Below are positions 27,479 through 39,108 of a stretch of 64,000 nucleotides of DNA, one piece after another (positions within the stretch are counted from its first letter, which is position 1; each line of letters opens with the position of its first letter). Where the stretch lies: the NCBI RefSeq assembly GCF_021130785.1, contig NW_025777614.1, positions 1 through 64,000 on the forward strand. Reading direction: 5' to 3'. The DNA comes from Homalodisca vitripennis. Taxonomy: Eukaryota > Arthropoda > Insecta > Hemiptera > Cicadellidae. The notes below the pieces were generated by a model. The model worked only from the letters and a program-made list of their open reading frames with translations, was not told the DNA's origin and did no database searches. A program made the position numbers and the translations under genes.

Positions 27479-27486
27479 GAATAAAC

Positions 27487-28144
27487 GAACACGACACCGA
27501 CAAACCCATCAGATTTCGTCAGCTGAGTTTGTAAACCACATGTTTATTATCATGTGACAAAAATGCATAGAGATTCGCATACAATAGTCTTATATTATTT
27601 TACATGTTAAGTCATTTAGTACAATAACACAATTTATTAAGCACATCGACAAAATGAAAGTAATTTTCAGGTAATTATTATTCTACTAAAATAGATGTAA
27701 GGTTAGAGCGGCACATCAGGTCCAACAGAATATTCAACATATCCTATCAAGTTTACTAATATTGTGTTTCACTAGTTCTCTATTCCTAAACAAGTGATTT
27801 TAAGTTTTATATCGAGATTGAAAATATAGATTTGTTTTACATTTATACACATATTTAAAATACTGAGTTCTGGCAACGCAGACTATAATATTACTCACTG
27901 GTAATAAGCGCACACGGTCGGTCCTCATAGCTGTTAATATTTTGTGGTTTGCCTTTCGCAATTGAAGACAATTAAATTCTTATACTTATAGACATCATTT
28001 TTGAATTATCAGAGTGATTTGGTTATTAAAATAGGCAATATTTCTTTTAAAAATTACATTTTAAAGTGATATGCATACTGTGTAAACTTTCATGCAACAA
28101 AAGAGCTTTTAGCAGACAATAATAACAGTTTATTCGACTTATAG
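27487..28144. other. Intergenic DNA, nothing recognised
   Basis: AT-rich sequence without a supported gene or element boundary. Confidence 0.4.

Positions 28145-28218
<74 letters not shown>
28145..28218. repeat. (TA)n microsatellite
   Basis: About 37 TA units with one TTA interruption near 28168. Confidence 0.9.
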
Positions 28219-28222
<4 letters not shown>

Positions 28223-28499
28223 TTTTAATTCATTTAAAACAATAATTACTCTTCAGCATATTTTTCGGAACGAATGACTATGTAAGTATTTTTCTTTAAC
28301 TATTATTCAGTGTTATCCGGCTGCCAATTCCATAAATTAATTTGTAACAAATGAAAATTGATTATCTACCTGTCGATTCATTTATTAAAATTTTTTAAAA
28401 AATTTTACATCTTAAATAGATCATGAGCTTGGAGTATCTTTCAGTGACTATCATTTATCTCCAGAAGGGTAATAACGACGTTTCAAAAGAAAACATGCC

Positions 28500-28729
28500 T
28501 CCTATGTCCCAATGTTTCTGTAAGAAATCGCGTGCGAAGCCGTGGGTAAGTGCGTCTCTGGTTCGTAATTGGCATTTCATTGGAAAATCGAGAATTTTTC
28601 GTTATAAAAATACTACGAATTTATTGACGAACTATGTGTTACTCCCGCTAATTGAGTATAATTGCTTCTACTAAGTAATATAAGGACCGGTTTCTAAAGA
28701 TTGCGTGCGAATGTCGCGGTAACAGCTAG
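28500..28729 (+). mobile_element. Helitron-like 3' terminus (two related copies)
   Basis: The sequence TTGCGTGCGAATGTCGCGGT followed by AACAGCTAG and then T at 28701-28730 has the form of a Helitron 3' end: a short GC-rich potential hairpin, then CTAG, inserted before T. A related block, AATCGCGTGCGAAGCCGTGG, lies at about 28527-28545. The terminal motif is one I recognise from many insect Helitrons. The 5' TC end was not located and no Rep/helicase is encoded, so this would be a non-autonomous or truncated copy. Confidence 0.45.
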
Positions 28730-29492
28730 TATTCCATATACGGAAGTCATCTGAAAATAAATCTAGATACATTAAAAAGATTATAAAGTAAACTAGTGTA
28801 AGATCTGAACGCTGTTATGAATACTATTTAATGGCTGACATGCCTTTATAATTTCTAATTGGAGAAACCTTTATATAAAAAAATATCCACTTTAAAAACT
28901 TTAAAAACTGTATATATAAAGTGTTTACCTTTTTCTTGTTTATATCTTGGAAAACCGTATGAAATAATTAATTAGTTTATAAGCGCAAAAGTAGTTATTT
29001 TTAAAATGTGTATTACTTTAAAAGTACAGTAGTATATAAGTATTTTTTAATCCTTAAATATTCCTTCTAACACAATCGTAAGAAATAAGAAGTCCATGTA
29101 AAAACATTTCAGATTTCAAATTGGAGCTTTCAAATTACTAGTTTTAACGGTCAATTTGTGCAGAAATTCTTTAACAGAATGTTTAATGGCTGGAATCGCT
29201 TTGCTTTAAAGAGTTAAATGATCTTAACAGCATTAAAATAGAAAATCTAAATTTAATTTATTTATTTTCTATGAGTATATGTATATAATTTCCCCTGACT
29301 CTCAGCCTGTAATAAATATGTATTTTGGAACGTATTCAATGTTATATAAGACATTGTATTTTTTAATTCGATCCTGACACATGTCCAAAAACTCTCTTTT
29401 TTCTTTTCTTTCTTTCTTCTTGTTTGCTGAATTTCAGCAGGTTCTGCTTACTTTGAGCATGGAACCTCAGAAACAATTCTTGTATGTATGAC

Positions 29493-29496
<4 letters not shown>
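28730..29496. other. Intergenic DNA, nothing recognised
   Basis: AT-rich, no supported feature. Confidence 0.4.
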
Positions 29497-29566
<70 letters not shown>

Positions 29567-29568
29567 TA
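29497..29568. repeat. (TA)n run at LINE 3' end
   Basis: About 35 TA units with two TTA interruptions, immediately after the last readable ORF2 codons on the minus strand (SFLKSINK). I-group elements commonly end in TA-rich short repeats, so this is probably the tail. Confidence 0.75.
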
Positions 29569-29574
29569 CCTTAT

Positions 29575-32500
29575 TTATAGATTTAAGAAAACTTACAATT
29601 TCCAGTATTATTTCCATATCAAAGCTCGTTAAAAGATCTTTCAATATATAAGGTGGGATCTATATTCTTCGCTTTCAGTTTAGTGAGCAATTCATATCTG
29701 AAGTCGTTTATATTGCACACAATCAAAGATTAAATGTTGAAGACTTTCTATGGAACCTGCAATTGCATTTGAGGCATAACGGAAGTGAAATAAAAATTTA
29801 TCTTAAATAGGGTTTCATTAACCCAAGCATGTCCGATTCTTAGTCTATTTATCGTTTACTATTTTATTTCTACTCAGTTTGTAATTATTATATACCATGG
29901 GGAGGGGCTATCAGGGGCAAGTAGTGATTGTTTAATTGCGCCAACAAAATCTTCCAATGACACTTTAAAATCTGTTGTTGGTTCTTCACCTGCTTGGGTT
30001 GCCTCTTTTGCCAGCCTATCTACATGTTCATTGGGACCTATCCCGACATGACTTGGTACCCATTGAAAAGTTGAAGTAATTTATTACCTCTCATCATGCA
30101 GATTGTAATGGCTGATGCCAGATTTTCTTCATAATCTGCTGAACTTGCTGCCTTTATGGCTAGTATAGCAGCTTTTGAGTCAGAACAATACTACAATGTT
30201 TTTCCATAATTTTGTTCGGTTTGCTATTTCAACAGCTTTCTTTATGGCATACAGTTCTGCGGAATAGCTGGGATGCCTGGTTTGGAAGTTTATATTTGCA
30301 TTCTATTTTTAAGCCCTGTATATACACGGCAGAGCCTGCGCCGTCCTTGCTTCGTGAGCCATCAGTGTAAATTCTTAGATAGTTTTCATATTTCTTTCTC
30401 ATTAATTCTAGAAATAATGCTTTAATGGCTTCTGGTGGGAGTAATGATTTTTTCCCAACTGTGTCATCAATTTCTAGTTCAAATGATATTTTTAAGTTCT
30501 TAAGCAGTAGGGGGCTATCAACGAATTCCAAAATATTTGAATCACTTACTGCAATATTGTTTAGATTCGCCAGATTATCTACTGTGTTCACCAGTTCCAT
30601 GTATAGAGGTTTGGTTTTTTTTGACCAGTACTTATGATGATAAGCTACTGCATGTAAATATCTTATATTCACATAGCATGGGTGTTGTGGATTACTTAGT
30701 GTTTTAAACAATATTTTCTCTGTTAAGAATTCTTTCCCTTATTATGTAAGGGAGGTAATGCTGCCTCTGCATGCAGAATATTAGTTGGGGAAGATTTTAC
30801 ATAGCTCCAAGAATGCAATCTTAAAGCATGGTTTTGGACTATTTGTAGGCTTTTAAGGTTGACTTTTGGGGGCATGACCAAAAATAAAGCAACCATACTC
30901 CAGCTTAGATCTAATTACACTTTTATATACCTTTGTTAGAAGCTGCGGGTGGACACCTAGCCTCCCACAAGCCAGTAACCTCAGGATGTCAAGGTATTTT
31001 AGGGATTTGCTTACCAGTGATTGGATGTGCTCCTTAAAGTTTAATTTATTATCGATTATAATACCTAAGATCTTATGGCTATTGACTACAGGAATGACTT
31101 GATTGTCAACAGTCAATGTGGGATTTATGATTTCTTTCCTTCTACTTATTATGATAATTTTACACTTTCTTGGATTTATATTAAGCGATACCTTTAACAG
31201 GTATTGTTCAAGGCTGGACAAGGCTTCTTGGATCCCAGCTGCACTAATGTCTAGCTCTTTATGACTACAGATTAGGGTTATGTTCATCTGCGTACAGTAG
31301 AGGTTGTACCTGTCTTGGCATATACCTACCGCAGTCTGCAGTATACAGTGGAAATAATATTGGACTGAGCACCACACCCCTGGGGAAGGCCTCTATATGC
31401 AATTCTGATGAAGGTACCCTGATTGCTGATGAAGGTCAACCTTCTACAACTAAACCATTTAAAAATGTGCATTATAAATTTTGCTTGGATTCCTAAAACA
31501 TATAACTTACTTACAAGTGTTGGTATGGAGACTGAGTCATAGGCGCTACTTTAGGTCCAGGGATGCAACAACTGCAGTTCCTATCGTTTGTAAGGCTTAC
31601 CTGAGCTTCAGTTATCAGGGTCAGCAGGAAGTTCCATTTGCTTCCACTCTTCTTTTTTGAAACCAAATTGGTTGTCAGGAATAAGTTTGTTCTTAGTGGT
31701 AAAACCATTCTAGGCGGTATTTAATCATTAAAATTGAATATTTCATCAATACAGGATATTTAATGAGATAGGCCTATATGAGATTTCAGATTTCCTATCT
31801 TTTGTTGGTTTTAATATACCTATTACCTTTATGTTTTTCAGGTATTCCGGGATGCTCTTTCCCTGCCAAATGTTGTTAAAGACAATTAGCAGAAGGGTTT
31901 TGGCTGAAGGGGCAACATTCTTAAGATTAAATAGTTAATACCATCCAATACAGGAGCGGTGGACTTGAACTGGAAACATGCCCATCAAATCTAGGATTTC
32001 TTTGAATTCACCCTCAAGTTGGTGATTATTACTATTTTTCATGAAGATGGGGAAGGTCAATTTCTGATTTTTCTGGAACATAATCTGGGGAGATAGTTTT
32101 CATGAATTTATAGCTTAGGTCCCCTGTCATTTGCTAAATACTTTTCGAAACTATTTGAAGCATTCTTTCCTTGCTTCCATTTATCATTTGCCATATTTTG
32201 AGAGTTATTATTATAATTTAATTTTCGCATAGTGAATGCCATGCAGATTGTTTAGCTTTTGACTATGATTTGTTTTGCTTCATAATGAGCTTTTTTGTAA
32301 GTGGCCTATAGTTAACAGGTGTCATCTCCTTCGTAATTTGGCTAAAATATCTTCTTCTGATGGCAACTGCCCTTGGAACACTCTGGTGTCCACAAGGATT
32401 TTGAGTTAAAACCAATACCTTTTTGGGCCATTGTGATATTTTTGGCAACTGCATTTATAATTGATTCTTTCAGAAACTTTCATAAAATCCTCATATTCTA

Positions 32501-33310
32501 TGTCACCTTTGGCCTTGACAGTTAGAATTTGTACAGAGGCTTTCTCGGCAGTATTGGAGAATGCACACCAGTCTGCTTTTTTTGAAGTTTCTATCCTGGA
32601 AGCTTGCCTGGTCTAAAAATGGTGTGGGATTATTTTGGTTTTGAACATTCATATCTATAAAACAATAGGGTAGTGGTCACTACCCATCGAGTCCTTCATC
32701 ACTTTCCAAGAAAGGATCCTCTGTTTCAGTTGAAATGTTGCAAAGGTAAGATCAATGGTAGAGGGTCTCCTACCAGGGATCCTACTGTGGTACTGGATTT
32801 ATCATTGAGGAGAATATAATGTGAATCATAGTAAGTATTGAAAATTTGAATTCCTCTATAATCCATCCACCCATCACTGGACCAGTAGGGGTGTTTAGCG
32901 TTAAAGTTCCCACATAAGATTGAGAATTCTTTTTGCAAAAGAAATAATTTGTTCCATAGAGTTTGATCTAATTTGTTTGGAGCGCAATATAGCAGTTGTA
33001 TATAAATAAGGGATTTTTCTAAGTTTTAATATTTCAATACCTGTAAACTGGAATTGGATAGTTCTCTCAGGCCTGGAACTGGTACCCACTTTCCATTCTA
33101 GAGATTTTGTGTACTAGGATTGCTGTACCACCATACCCATCATATCTGTCATTCCTTACCGTGCTGAAGTTTTTAAAGGTGAACTTTTCTTCTGGATATA
33201 ACCAGGTCTCTTAGAGTACAATGAGTTTTATGTTATATAAATTGTAACAAAATGTTCTAATTCAGCCCGTTTTGACTTAATAGACTGAATATTCCATTGT
33301 ATAATCCTAA
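29575..33310 (-). pseudogene. I-like LINE ORF2: endonuclease, RT, RNase H (frame-broken)
   Basis: The endonuclease begins near 33300 with QWNIQSIKSKRAEL, then ETWLYP, DGYGGTAILVH and GNFNAKHPYWSS (32910-32875); the usual Asp of GDFN is Asn. RT blocks include GLPQG and LSPILFPLYTAD at ~31390-31330 and LLYAD followed by Glu instead of Asp at ~31295-31280, so the YADD motif appears damaged. A clear post-catalytic region follows, with LNINPRKCK and SHKILGIIIDNKLNFKEH. The RNase H keeps all its acidic signatures: YTDGS (~30380), SAELYAIKKA (~30265-30235), SDSKAA (~30185) and PNEHVDRLAKEA (~30040-30005). The tail carries RIGH-like and LIFDCVQYK segments near 29840 and 29725, the zinc-binding-like ending of this group. 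Frames change repeatedly, so no product is made. Confidence 0.75.
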
Positions 33311-33424
33311 GAGGTGGATTGTTTTGTCATTACTGACGATTTCAATACCCACTGACAAGCCTACGAGAATCTGTTTAATATTTTTCTAGAACTATATTGA
33401 CAGCTTTGCATCGGGTTGCCAGCA

Positions 33425-34680
33425 TTAATCGGCTGCTGCATTTATCATTAGCTTTTCAAAATATAATTTTGCCTGGAATTCCTTTATCGATTTATTGAGA
33501 TGGGCTCTTACATCCTCAGTAAAGCTCACCTGACCTACTTTGCTTAGGACTAGGCCTATAACCTTCAGCAATTTTTCCTTTGCAGGGATATTTGATGAGG
33601 TTTTTAAATTTCTGTTTCTAGACACAGTTGTGTTCTTGTTGTTAAATGGTGCTTCGTCTGTCCTTTGGCTTTCTAGTGAGATGTTGCCATCCACTTTCTT
33701 CCGTTATCTCACCCTCACCCTCGCTGCCAATTTAAAGTGTTATAGTAATTATCTGCGAGGATCGGTTTTTGAATAGGCCTAATAGAGTTAAGTTGAGGGA
33801 AGTCTTTATGACTTGTGACGTTATGACTGACCACTGATGAGAAAGGTTTGTGAGGTTTAACTTGTGTGCCTGGTGTGTGGCTCTTTGTAATTAATTGCTT
33901 GAGAGGCAGTGAAGAAATCTACATTATATTCTGACATTCTGACCCTAATAGCTAATTGTTTCTTAAACTCTGGACATGACTTGGAAAAGCTGGGGTGTTC
34001 CCCTTTACAATTGACACATTTGGCAGCTTTCTGACAGTGCTCACCATTAGATTCGCCATGGGCGGGTTCACCACAGTTGCCACATAGGTTGGTGTGTTCT
34101 TACATGGTGCGCTTGCAACATGATTAAATGAATAACATCTGTAACACTGTCTTACAGGTTGTGCTTATTTTTCAACAGACATCATTACATAATCTAGTTT
34201 GATATTATTTGGAAGCTCAGTACCTTCAAATATTACTTTCATAAAGTGAGTATTATACACTCCATCCTTCCCCTTTTTAGTGATACGGTAAGCCTCTAAA
34301 TATAGGGATTGGGGTTTATGGCCCGCGTTACTAGCTCATTTGGGAGTAACATCTGGTTCAACAAAAACTACTCCCGGTTACCTGTACCCTATAACTAGGG
34401 ATAAACACATGGTAGTTAATAAGGCTATAAGGATTCTCACTTACGAGAGAGTTTGCTGCCTCGTGGTTTTTACAAAAGATGGAGACATTCTTACCCTTTC
34501 TAATAATATGGTCTATCTTACCTTCATACTTACAGAGGAGTTTACCAACAGCGAAAGGATTAACCCTTGTTTTTTATTTACAGAACTTACAACAACCTCA
34601 TATGGCCCAGCTGAGTCTGCATTATACCATCTTTATATAAATGATTTTTTGTTTAACTTGGCGGGATTCATTTGATCATT
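33425..34680 (-). pseudogene. I-like LINE ORF1, gag-like protein with CCHC knuckles
   Basis: On the minus strand a MKVIFEGTELP segment (~34240-34210) leads into three Cys/His knuckles: CYRCYSFNHVASAPC at ~34150-34110 (CX2CX4HX4C), CGNCGEPAHGE...C at ~34080-34035, and CVNCKGEHPSFSKSC at ~34018-33975. A C-terminal 89-codon open frame at 33425-33694 follows. Such knuckles bind element RNA in the retrotransposon particle. There is a stop just before the first knuckle and further frame breaks, so it is a pseudogene. It precedes ORF2 in the same orientation, as in intact I-group elements. Confidence 0.7.
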
Positions 34681-34850
34681 TTTTACTCCTTGATTCTGAC
34701 TTTCTGTTTCAGTAAACTTTCTCTTAACTTTACAACACGCTGTCTGGTCAACAAAATGTCCTAAAACTGTTCTAACACAGTTCACGTTTGTACACCACAA
34801 AGTAAATAATGATGAAACGAGTTTAATAAATTTAAAAGATGATTTTCATC

Positions 34851-36232
34851 ATAATACCAAATATGACTATGTAAACCAAATTCAGATGATCTCTAAACTC
34901 TCGTACGATATGATTCCTGACCACAAACATATCAAAGTTAAGAAATTATTTTCTTTTTTCTTCTCTAATTGTTTGCTCTGGGCTAATAGGCTTCGGGAAA
35001 TAATAAAACTCACCTTGTGCATTTACATTTTTACAAATAAACATATGTTATTCATAGAAAATAATACAAGAAAAGTACTTACAGTTTAATACGAACTACG
35101 TTTCCAAATTTAAATATGGAACATTACGCATATTATAAATTATATTTCTTAAATCATTTTAAAGAATGTGTAATGAACAGTAATTTTTAGCAGCATGTGA
35201 AAAAGTTATAATTAAAGTTTTACTCATAGGTTTTAATCTCATAATTGAGTGCATTCATTTGAATTAGCATTATCTTTATTTTCACAATAAAATATGTATA
35301 TAATTAGATATTTTTAAGCATGCTGTTACATCATTACAAATCATTGCATATACTACTTTCGTTTTTCTGCAATACTATCCAAAATTATGTTGTTTACAAA
35401 GAACTCTTTTAAGATCATATTGATGATTTAAGATTGCCGTGTTACTGTTTTTTTATAATTAATTAAACTTAGATTCAAAGAAGACAAACTTTGAACAGCA
35501 TTGTATTTTAGAGGGCTTCTTTAAATGATCTTTTGAGTCACTTTGTCCAATATCCTTTGATATTCTTCTCTGAGTGTACATCTGATTCTGTTGCTTTTTC
35601 AACGTTGATATATTTTTTGTTTGAAATCCAATCCCAAGAATTTGTAATTAAAAAAGTTTCTTGGTAAAGCATCCTTAGTGTCAGAGGCAATGTATTTAGT
35701 TTTTATGTGTGGCTTAATTGGCTTAGTTATTTTTTACGACAATCTCTAGATCTGAGTATAAAAATAGACCCTAGAGGTTTTGAGGGCTACAATTTTTTCA
35801 AGAAACGTTAAAATCCATTGAAATTAATTTGAAAAATGTCACTCTAGATATCATAAAGTTACTATGGTTTGATATGCCAAATTTTTCAATGGTAAAGTTG
35901 ACAGAGACTTATGACTCCATGAATGTTTTTACATAATTAAAATTATTGTATGTCATTATTTGTCTTATCGTCTTGGTACCCACTGTTTGGTACACCTTGG
36001 TCTGGCTCATCTTTGTGTAGATCACCATGGACCGATTTCTTGCACAGAAGAAGGCTATAGGCCCAACATAATTTGTCATGCACGAAATAAGATTAGATAA
36101 ACATGTTTATGTATTTTATTTTCCTTTGGAAACAAATAAACTTCTTACTGTTATATAAAGAACGACGCTCTTTTTAACCATCTAGATATTTATGGAAAAT
36201 GCATTCATTATATATCTAAATTTGTATTACAG
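34851..36232. other. Intergenic or intronic DNA, nothing certain
   Basis: No transposon end or coding frame is convincing. If the exon-like segments that follow are real, part of this is intron of that gene. Confidence 0.35.
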
Positions 36233-37562
36233 CATACAAGCAAGTGATAATCCTCTTGATGTAACCAAGAATTCTCAGGTAGGCATTATCAGGTAAACGT
36301 TTTTCCATAATACAGTAATATCTTCAATGTTTTCAATTTATTATTGCAACATATTACAAGTCGGAACAACAATTATTAACATATTTTAAAACAAATTCAA
36401 TACAATCTTTTCTAAACAGTTTTTTCCTGAGTTGTGACATCCTTTAAAAGTATTCCCCAAAATTTTCTAATGTTTTTAAACATGTATTGTCTGTCCAGGT
36501 CAGTGTAAATTCTGTTTACATCAGTGGCAAGTCAGAAATATTACATTTGAAAACAATACATCGTAACCAAAGGTTATGTGAGTTCAGAATGCCAGAGTGT
36601 CAAAACATTCGACAGTGTGTCGTTTGTAGCCAAGGTTTTATAATTATAATATTAATAGAAATATTTTCATATAACACTGATTTTAAAATATTATATTTGT
36701 CCAACACAAACAGGACAGCCAAAACACTAAACATATTTAAAGCATATGAACTATTAATGTTAGTTTGCTTTAAACACCAGGAACGATGCCCTGTACTAGT
36801 CCCAAATTAAATGTATATACTATACATAATGACGAATTTTATTATAACATTTGTATTTTTACGCGAAATGATAAGACGTCATAATAATATCAGCTATACA
36901 ATTATTTTGTATTGTATAAAACATGTATTGTAAACAAACATTTTATCATTTAATAATATACCATTGTATTACATTTTTGTTACTCTTTGTAAAGAATTAT
37001 AAAAATGAATTAATTTTATGGCAGTATGAAATAGTTGTAATGTATAAAACGTTTAAAAAAATAACATATTATATATATATAATATTTTTTTAAATCTAAA
37101 GAAATAGGAACAAATAAGAGTTTACACTCAAAGCAAAACAATATCACTTCAGAGGGAAAATCAATTCCAGATACTACTAGCGGATAGCATGAAGTGAGCC
37201 GGTTGTATTGAAACGACCTTATGTTTTAACAAATTTCACAAATGTTAAACTTCCAATACTTCTACGCTGTTATGTTTGGTTGTAGAATTATTGGGATATG
37301 TATAATTTTAAAAATATGGTTAATATGTAACCAACATTTTTTTAAAACATTTCTTTAAAAAATGTATCTTTACTAATATACAATAAAGTACATTTTGTGT
37401 TATAATATTTTGTATAACCACTTTCGCTATAGAACAACATGCTCCCATCTAATGAAGTTGGGCAAAACTGTCGCCGTCTGTGTTGACTTTGGCCCGAACC
37501 AAAGCAGGGTGATTTTCAAGCGTAAACTCAAGACCATCCTTGAAGATCTCAGCAGGAACTAA
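36233..37562 (+). CDS. Candidate 3' end of an unidentified gene (three exon-like segments)
   Basis: Three segments have splice-like borders and open frames. First, 36233-36278: TATTACAG acceptor, GTAGGC donor, reading IQASDNPLDVTKNSQ. Second, 36499 to 36614 or 36634: CTGTCCAG acceptor, reading VSVNSVYISGKSEI and then a Cys-bearing stretch. Third, 37433-37562: CGCTATAG acceptor, reading MKLGKTVAVCVDFGPNQSRV and ILEDLSRN before TAA. The first joins the second in phase 0. The second joins the third in frame only if the weaker GTGTGT donor at 36615 is used. An AATAAA lies near 37863, and the FAU leader begins about 870 bp after the stop. Codon content of the third segment is much less AT-rich than its surroundings. 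I do not recognise the protein. The third segment is also open on the opposite strand, so direction is not proven. Confidence 0.35.
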
Positions 37563-38430
37563 CTTTTACTGTAAGATTATTTATTATTATATCCTATAGT
37601 GCAAACTGAGTCCTACTATCCTGTTTTAGATATTAAAAGAATATTATTTGGTCTCAGCAAATTAAGGAATGCATTGTATAAACGCAATTTCAACAAAAAA
37701 AAAGCAAAGAAGTTATAACTTTTGATAGGGGCTAACAGTAGGGTTTATTTTTAAATGTCCTACACTCCAACGATGAACTAGATGATTGCTCTGTTTCTTA
37801 TTTTTTTGGATAGGCCTTACCAACAAGACGTTATCCCATTTGGATACCAATCACAGAGGACGAAATAAAATATAACATTAACAAACATTAAAACATAACA
37901 TTTTTCATTGTGTCTGTGACAAATTTAAAATGTATATTACTATTGTTTACTAAAAAATTATCATAGGTGATGATTTTAAACAATACACTTATACTTTTTA
38001 TTTGAAAAAAAAAAAATGGAAATAGCGTGTTCAATTCATAGAAAGTGAAATCACAATAAAATAATTTTGAATACAACTATTTTATGGACAATTGTGACTA
38101 TGTTACTTTTCTAAAAAAACTATATAATAGTATTACAACTCTGCAATTGAACATTTTATTTTGTAAAAAGTATTTGAGTATTGTGCTTTGAAACCATCTA
38201 CTTTTTTAAACGAATAGAAAGAAGCATTAGTAATTTTGGAGTAAACCCAACATTTTGTGTTTAAATAAAATCATTTTAAAATCTACTGCTGTAAACACTT
38301 AAAAAATTAAAATTCCTACCTTCCTCATTATTTTAAAAAGCGAGTCCATAACCGGTTAATCTATTCCAACTTTGGAAGAAGAATGAAATTTTCTTTTTTG
38401 GTTGGTATTTTCGTTTCTCTATGTTAACAT
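37563..38430. other. Intergenic DNA upstream of the FAU leader
   Basis: Contains a possible AATAAA (about 37863) for the candidate upstream gene. No TATA box is obvious before the FAU leader, which is usual for TOP-type ribosomal protein promoters. Confidence 0.4.
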
Positions 38431-38494
38431 CCCTTCCTTTTCTCTTTCCGCAATTGAACAAGTTGTAACTGTGTTGGGTTGGTTAATGCACGTG
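38431..38494 (+). promoter_or_regulatory. FAU: Candidate FAU start region and non-coding exon 1 (TOP-like)
   Basis: A pyrimidine tract, CCCTTCCTTTTCTCTTTCC (38431-38449), is followed by about 45 bp of leader and a consensus donor GTAAGT at 38495. Ribosomal protein genes of animals typically start transcription inside such a tract, giving a 5' terminal oligopyrimidine that couples translation to growth signalling. The nearest + strand coding exon with a matching acceptor is FAU exon 2 at 54111, whose nine non-coding bases before the ATG require an upstream leader exon. The link is inference: it implies a 15.6 kb first intron, and no transcript was available. Confidence 0.5.
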
Positions 38495-38929
38495 GTAAGT
38501 TTATTAATTTACTGTAAAATATAAGTAATGAAGTAAATTACGTTTGTCCTATTTACGTTATTGAATTATTACATTTTTATTCATAATGTTGCATTCAATA
38601 TGAAATGCTGTACTAAAAATGTTGTGTCTTCTGTTATGTTCTTAACCTACCATGTCAATTGCATTAATGCTTCAATTTGTCTTCATGTTTTGAAAAATTA
38701 ATTTAAACACATTTCTATTTAATTTTAAAACAACGATAAGGGTTAATTGTGATCAAGTAAACGATTGTTAGCTTTTGTTTAACTGATTAAAAAATCGTCT
38801 TTACCATATAGGCTATGTTATGAAATTTTATTTAGCCTATATGGAAGGGTGTTTTCTCATTATAGGCTAGTATTCTCTGGGGAAACAAATCGACTTCCAA
38901 AACAATTGGAAACTAAACATATATAATAA
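38495..38929. other. Start of putative FAU intron 1
   Basis: Unremarkable AT-rich sequence between the candidate donor and the 3' end of the first LINE. Confidence 0.4.
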
Positions 38930-39108
38930 TAATAATTTTATTGCTTTAGAACATGTACATGTTATAGCAATTGTCAAAGAAGAAAATAAGCTAAAATTTT
39001 GGATTCATACATTACATCTAGGTTACTTTCGTACATACAATTTATTCCATCCATCCTACTGCTCATTTATTCGAATTTCCCACTCTAGCACCAGCGTCAG
39101 TCAGCCAA

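Larger units (their letters stand above)
29497..34850 (-). mobile_element. Nearly full-length I-like LINE (gag, EN, RT, RNase H)
   Basis: A minus-strand non-LTR retrotransposon of about 5.3 kb. In order from its 5' side (right) it holds a gag-like ORF with zinc knuckles (about 33425-34680), then an ORF2 with AP endonuclease (~32700-33310), reverse transcriptase (~30850-32500), RNase H (~29970-30400) and a C-terminal His/Cys tail. RNase H downstream of RT, plus a knuckle-bearing ORF1, points to the I group (I, Outcast, LOA and relatives). The 3' end abuts a (TA)n run at 29497-29568, plausibly its tail. Many frameshifts make it inactive. The 5' limit near 34850 is an estimate. Confidence 0.75.

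Noticed and set aside
28145..29568. Two (TA)n runs as ends of one element
   Set aside because: They are simple repeats 1.3 kb apart with no shared flanks; the second is explained as the I-like LINE tail.
30425..30637. Plus-strand frame over the RNase H region
   Set aside because: Shadow of the minus-strand I-like LINE ORF2.
37430..37562. Antisense reading of the candidate terminal exon (EIFKDGLEFTLENHPALVRA)
   Set aside because: It is open and looks protein-like, but has a stop near 37450 and no splice context as good as the plus-strand reading. Kept only as an alternative.
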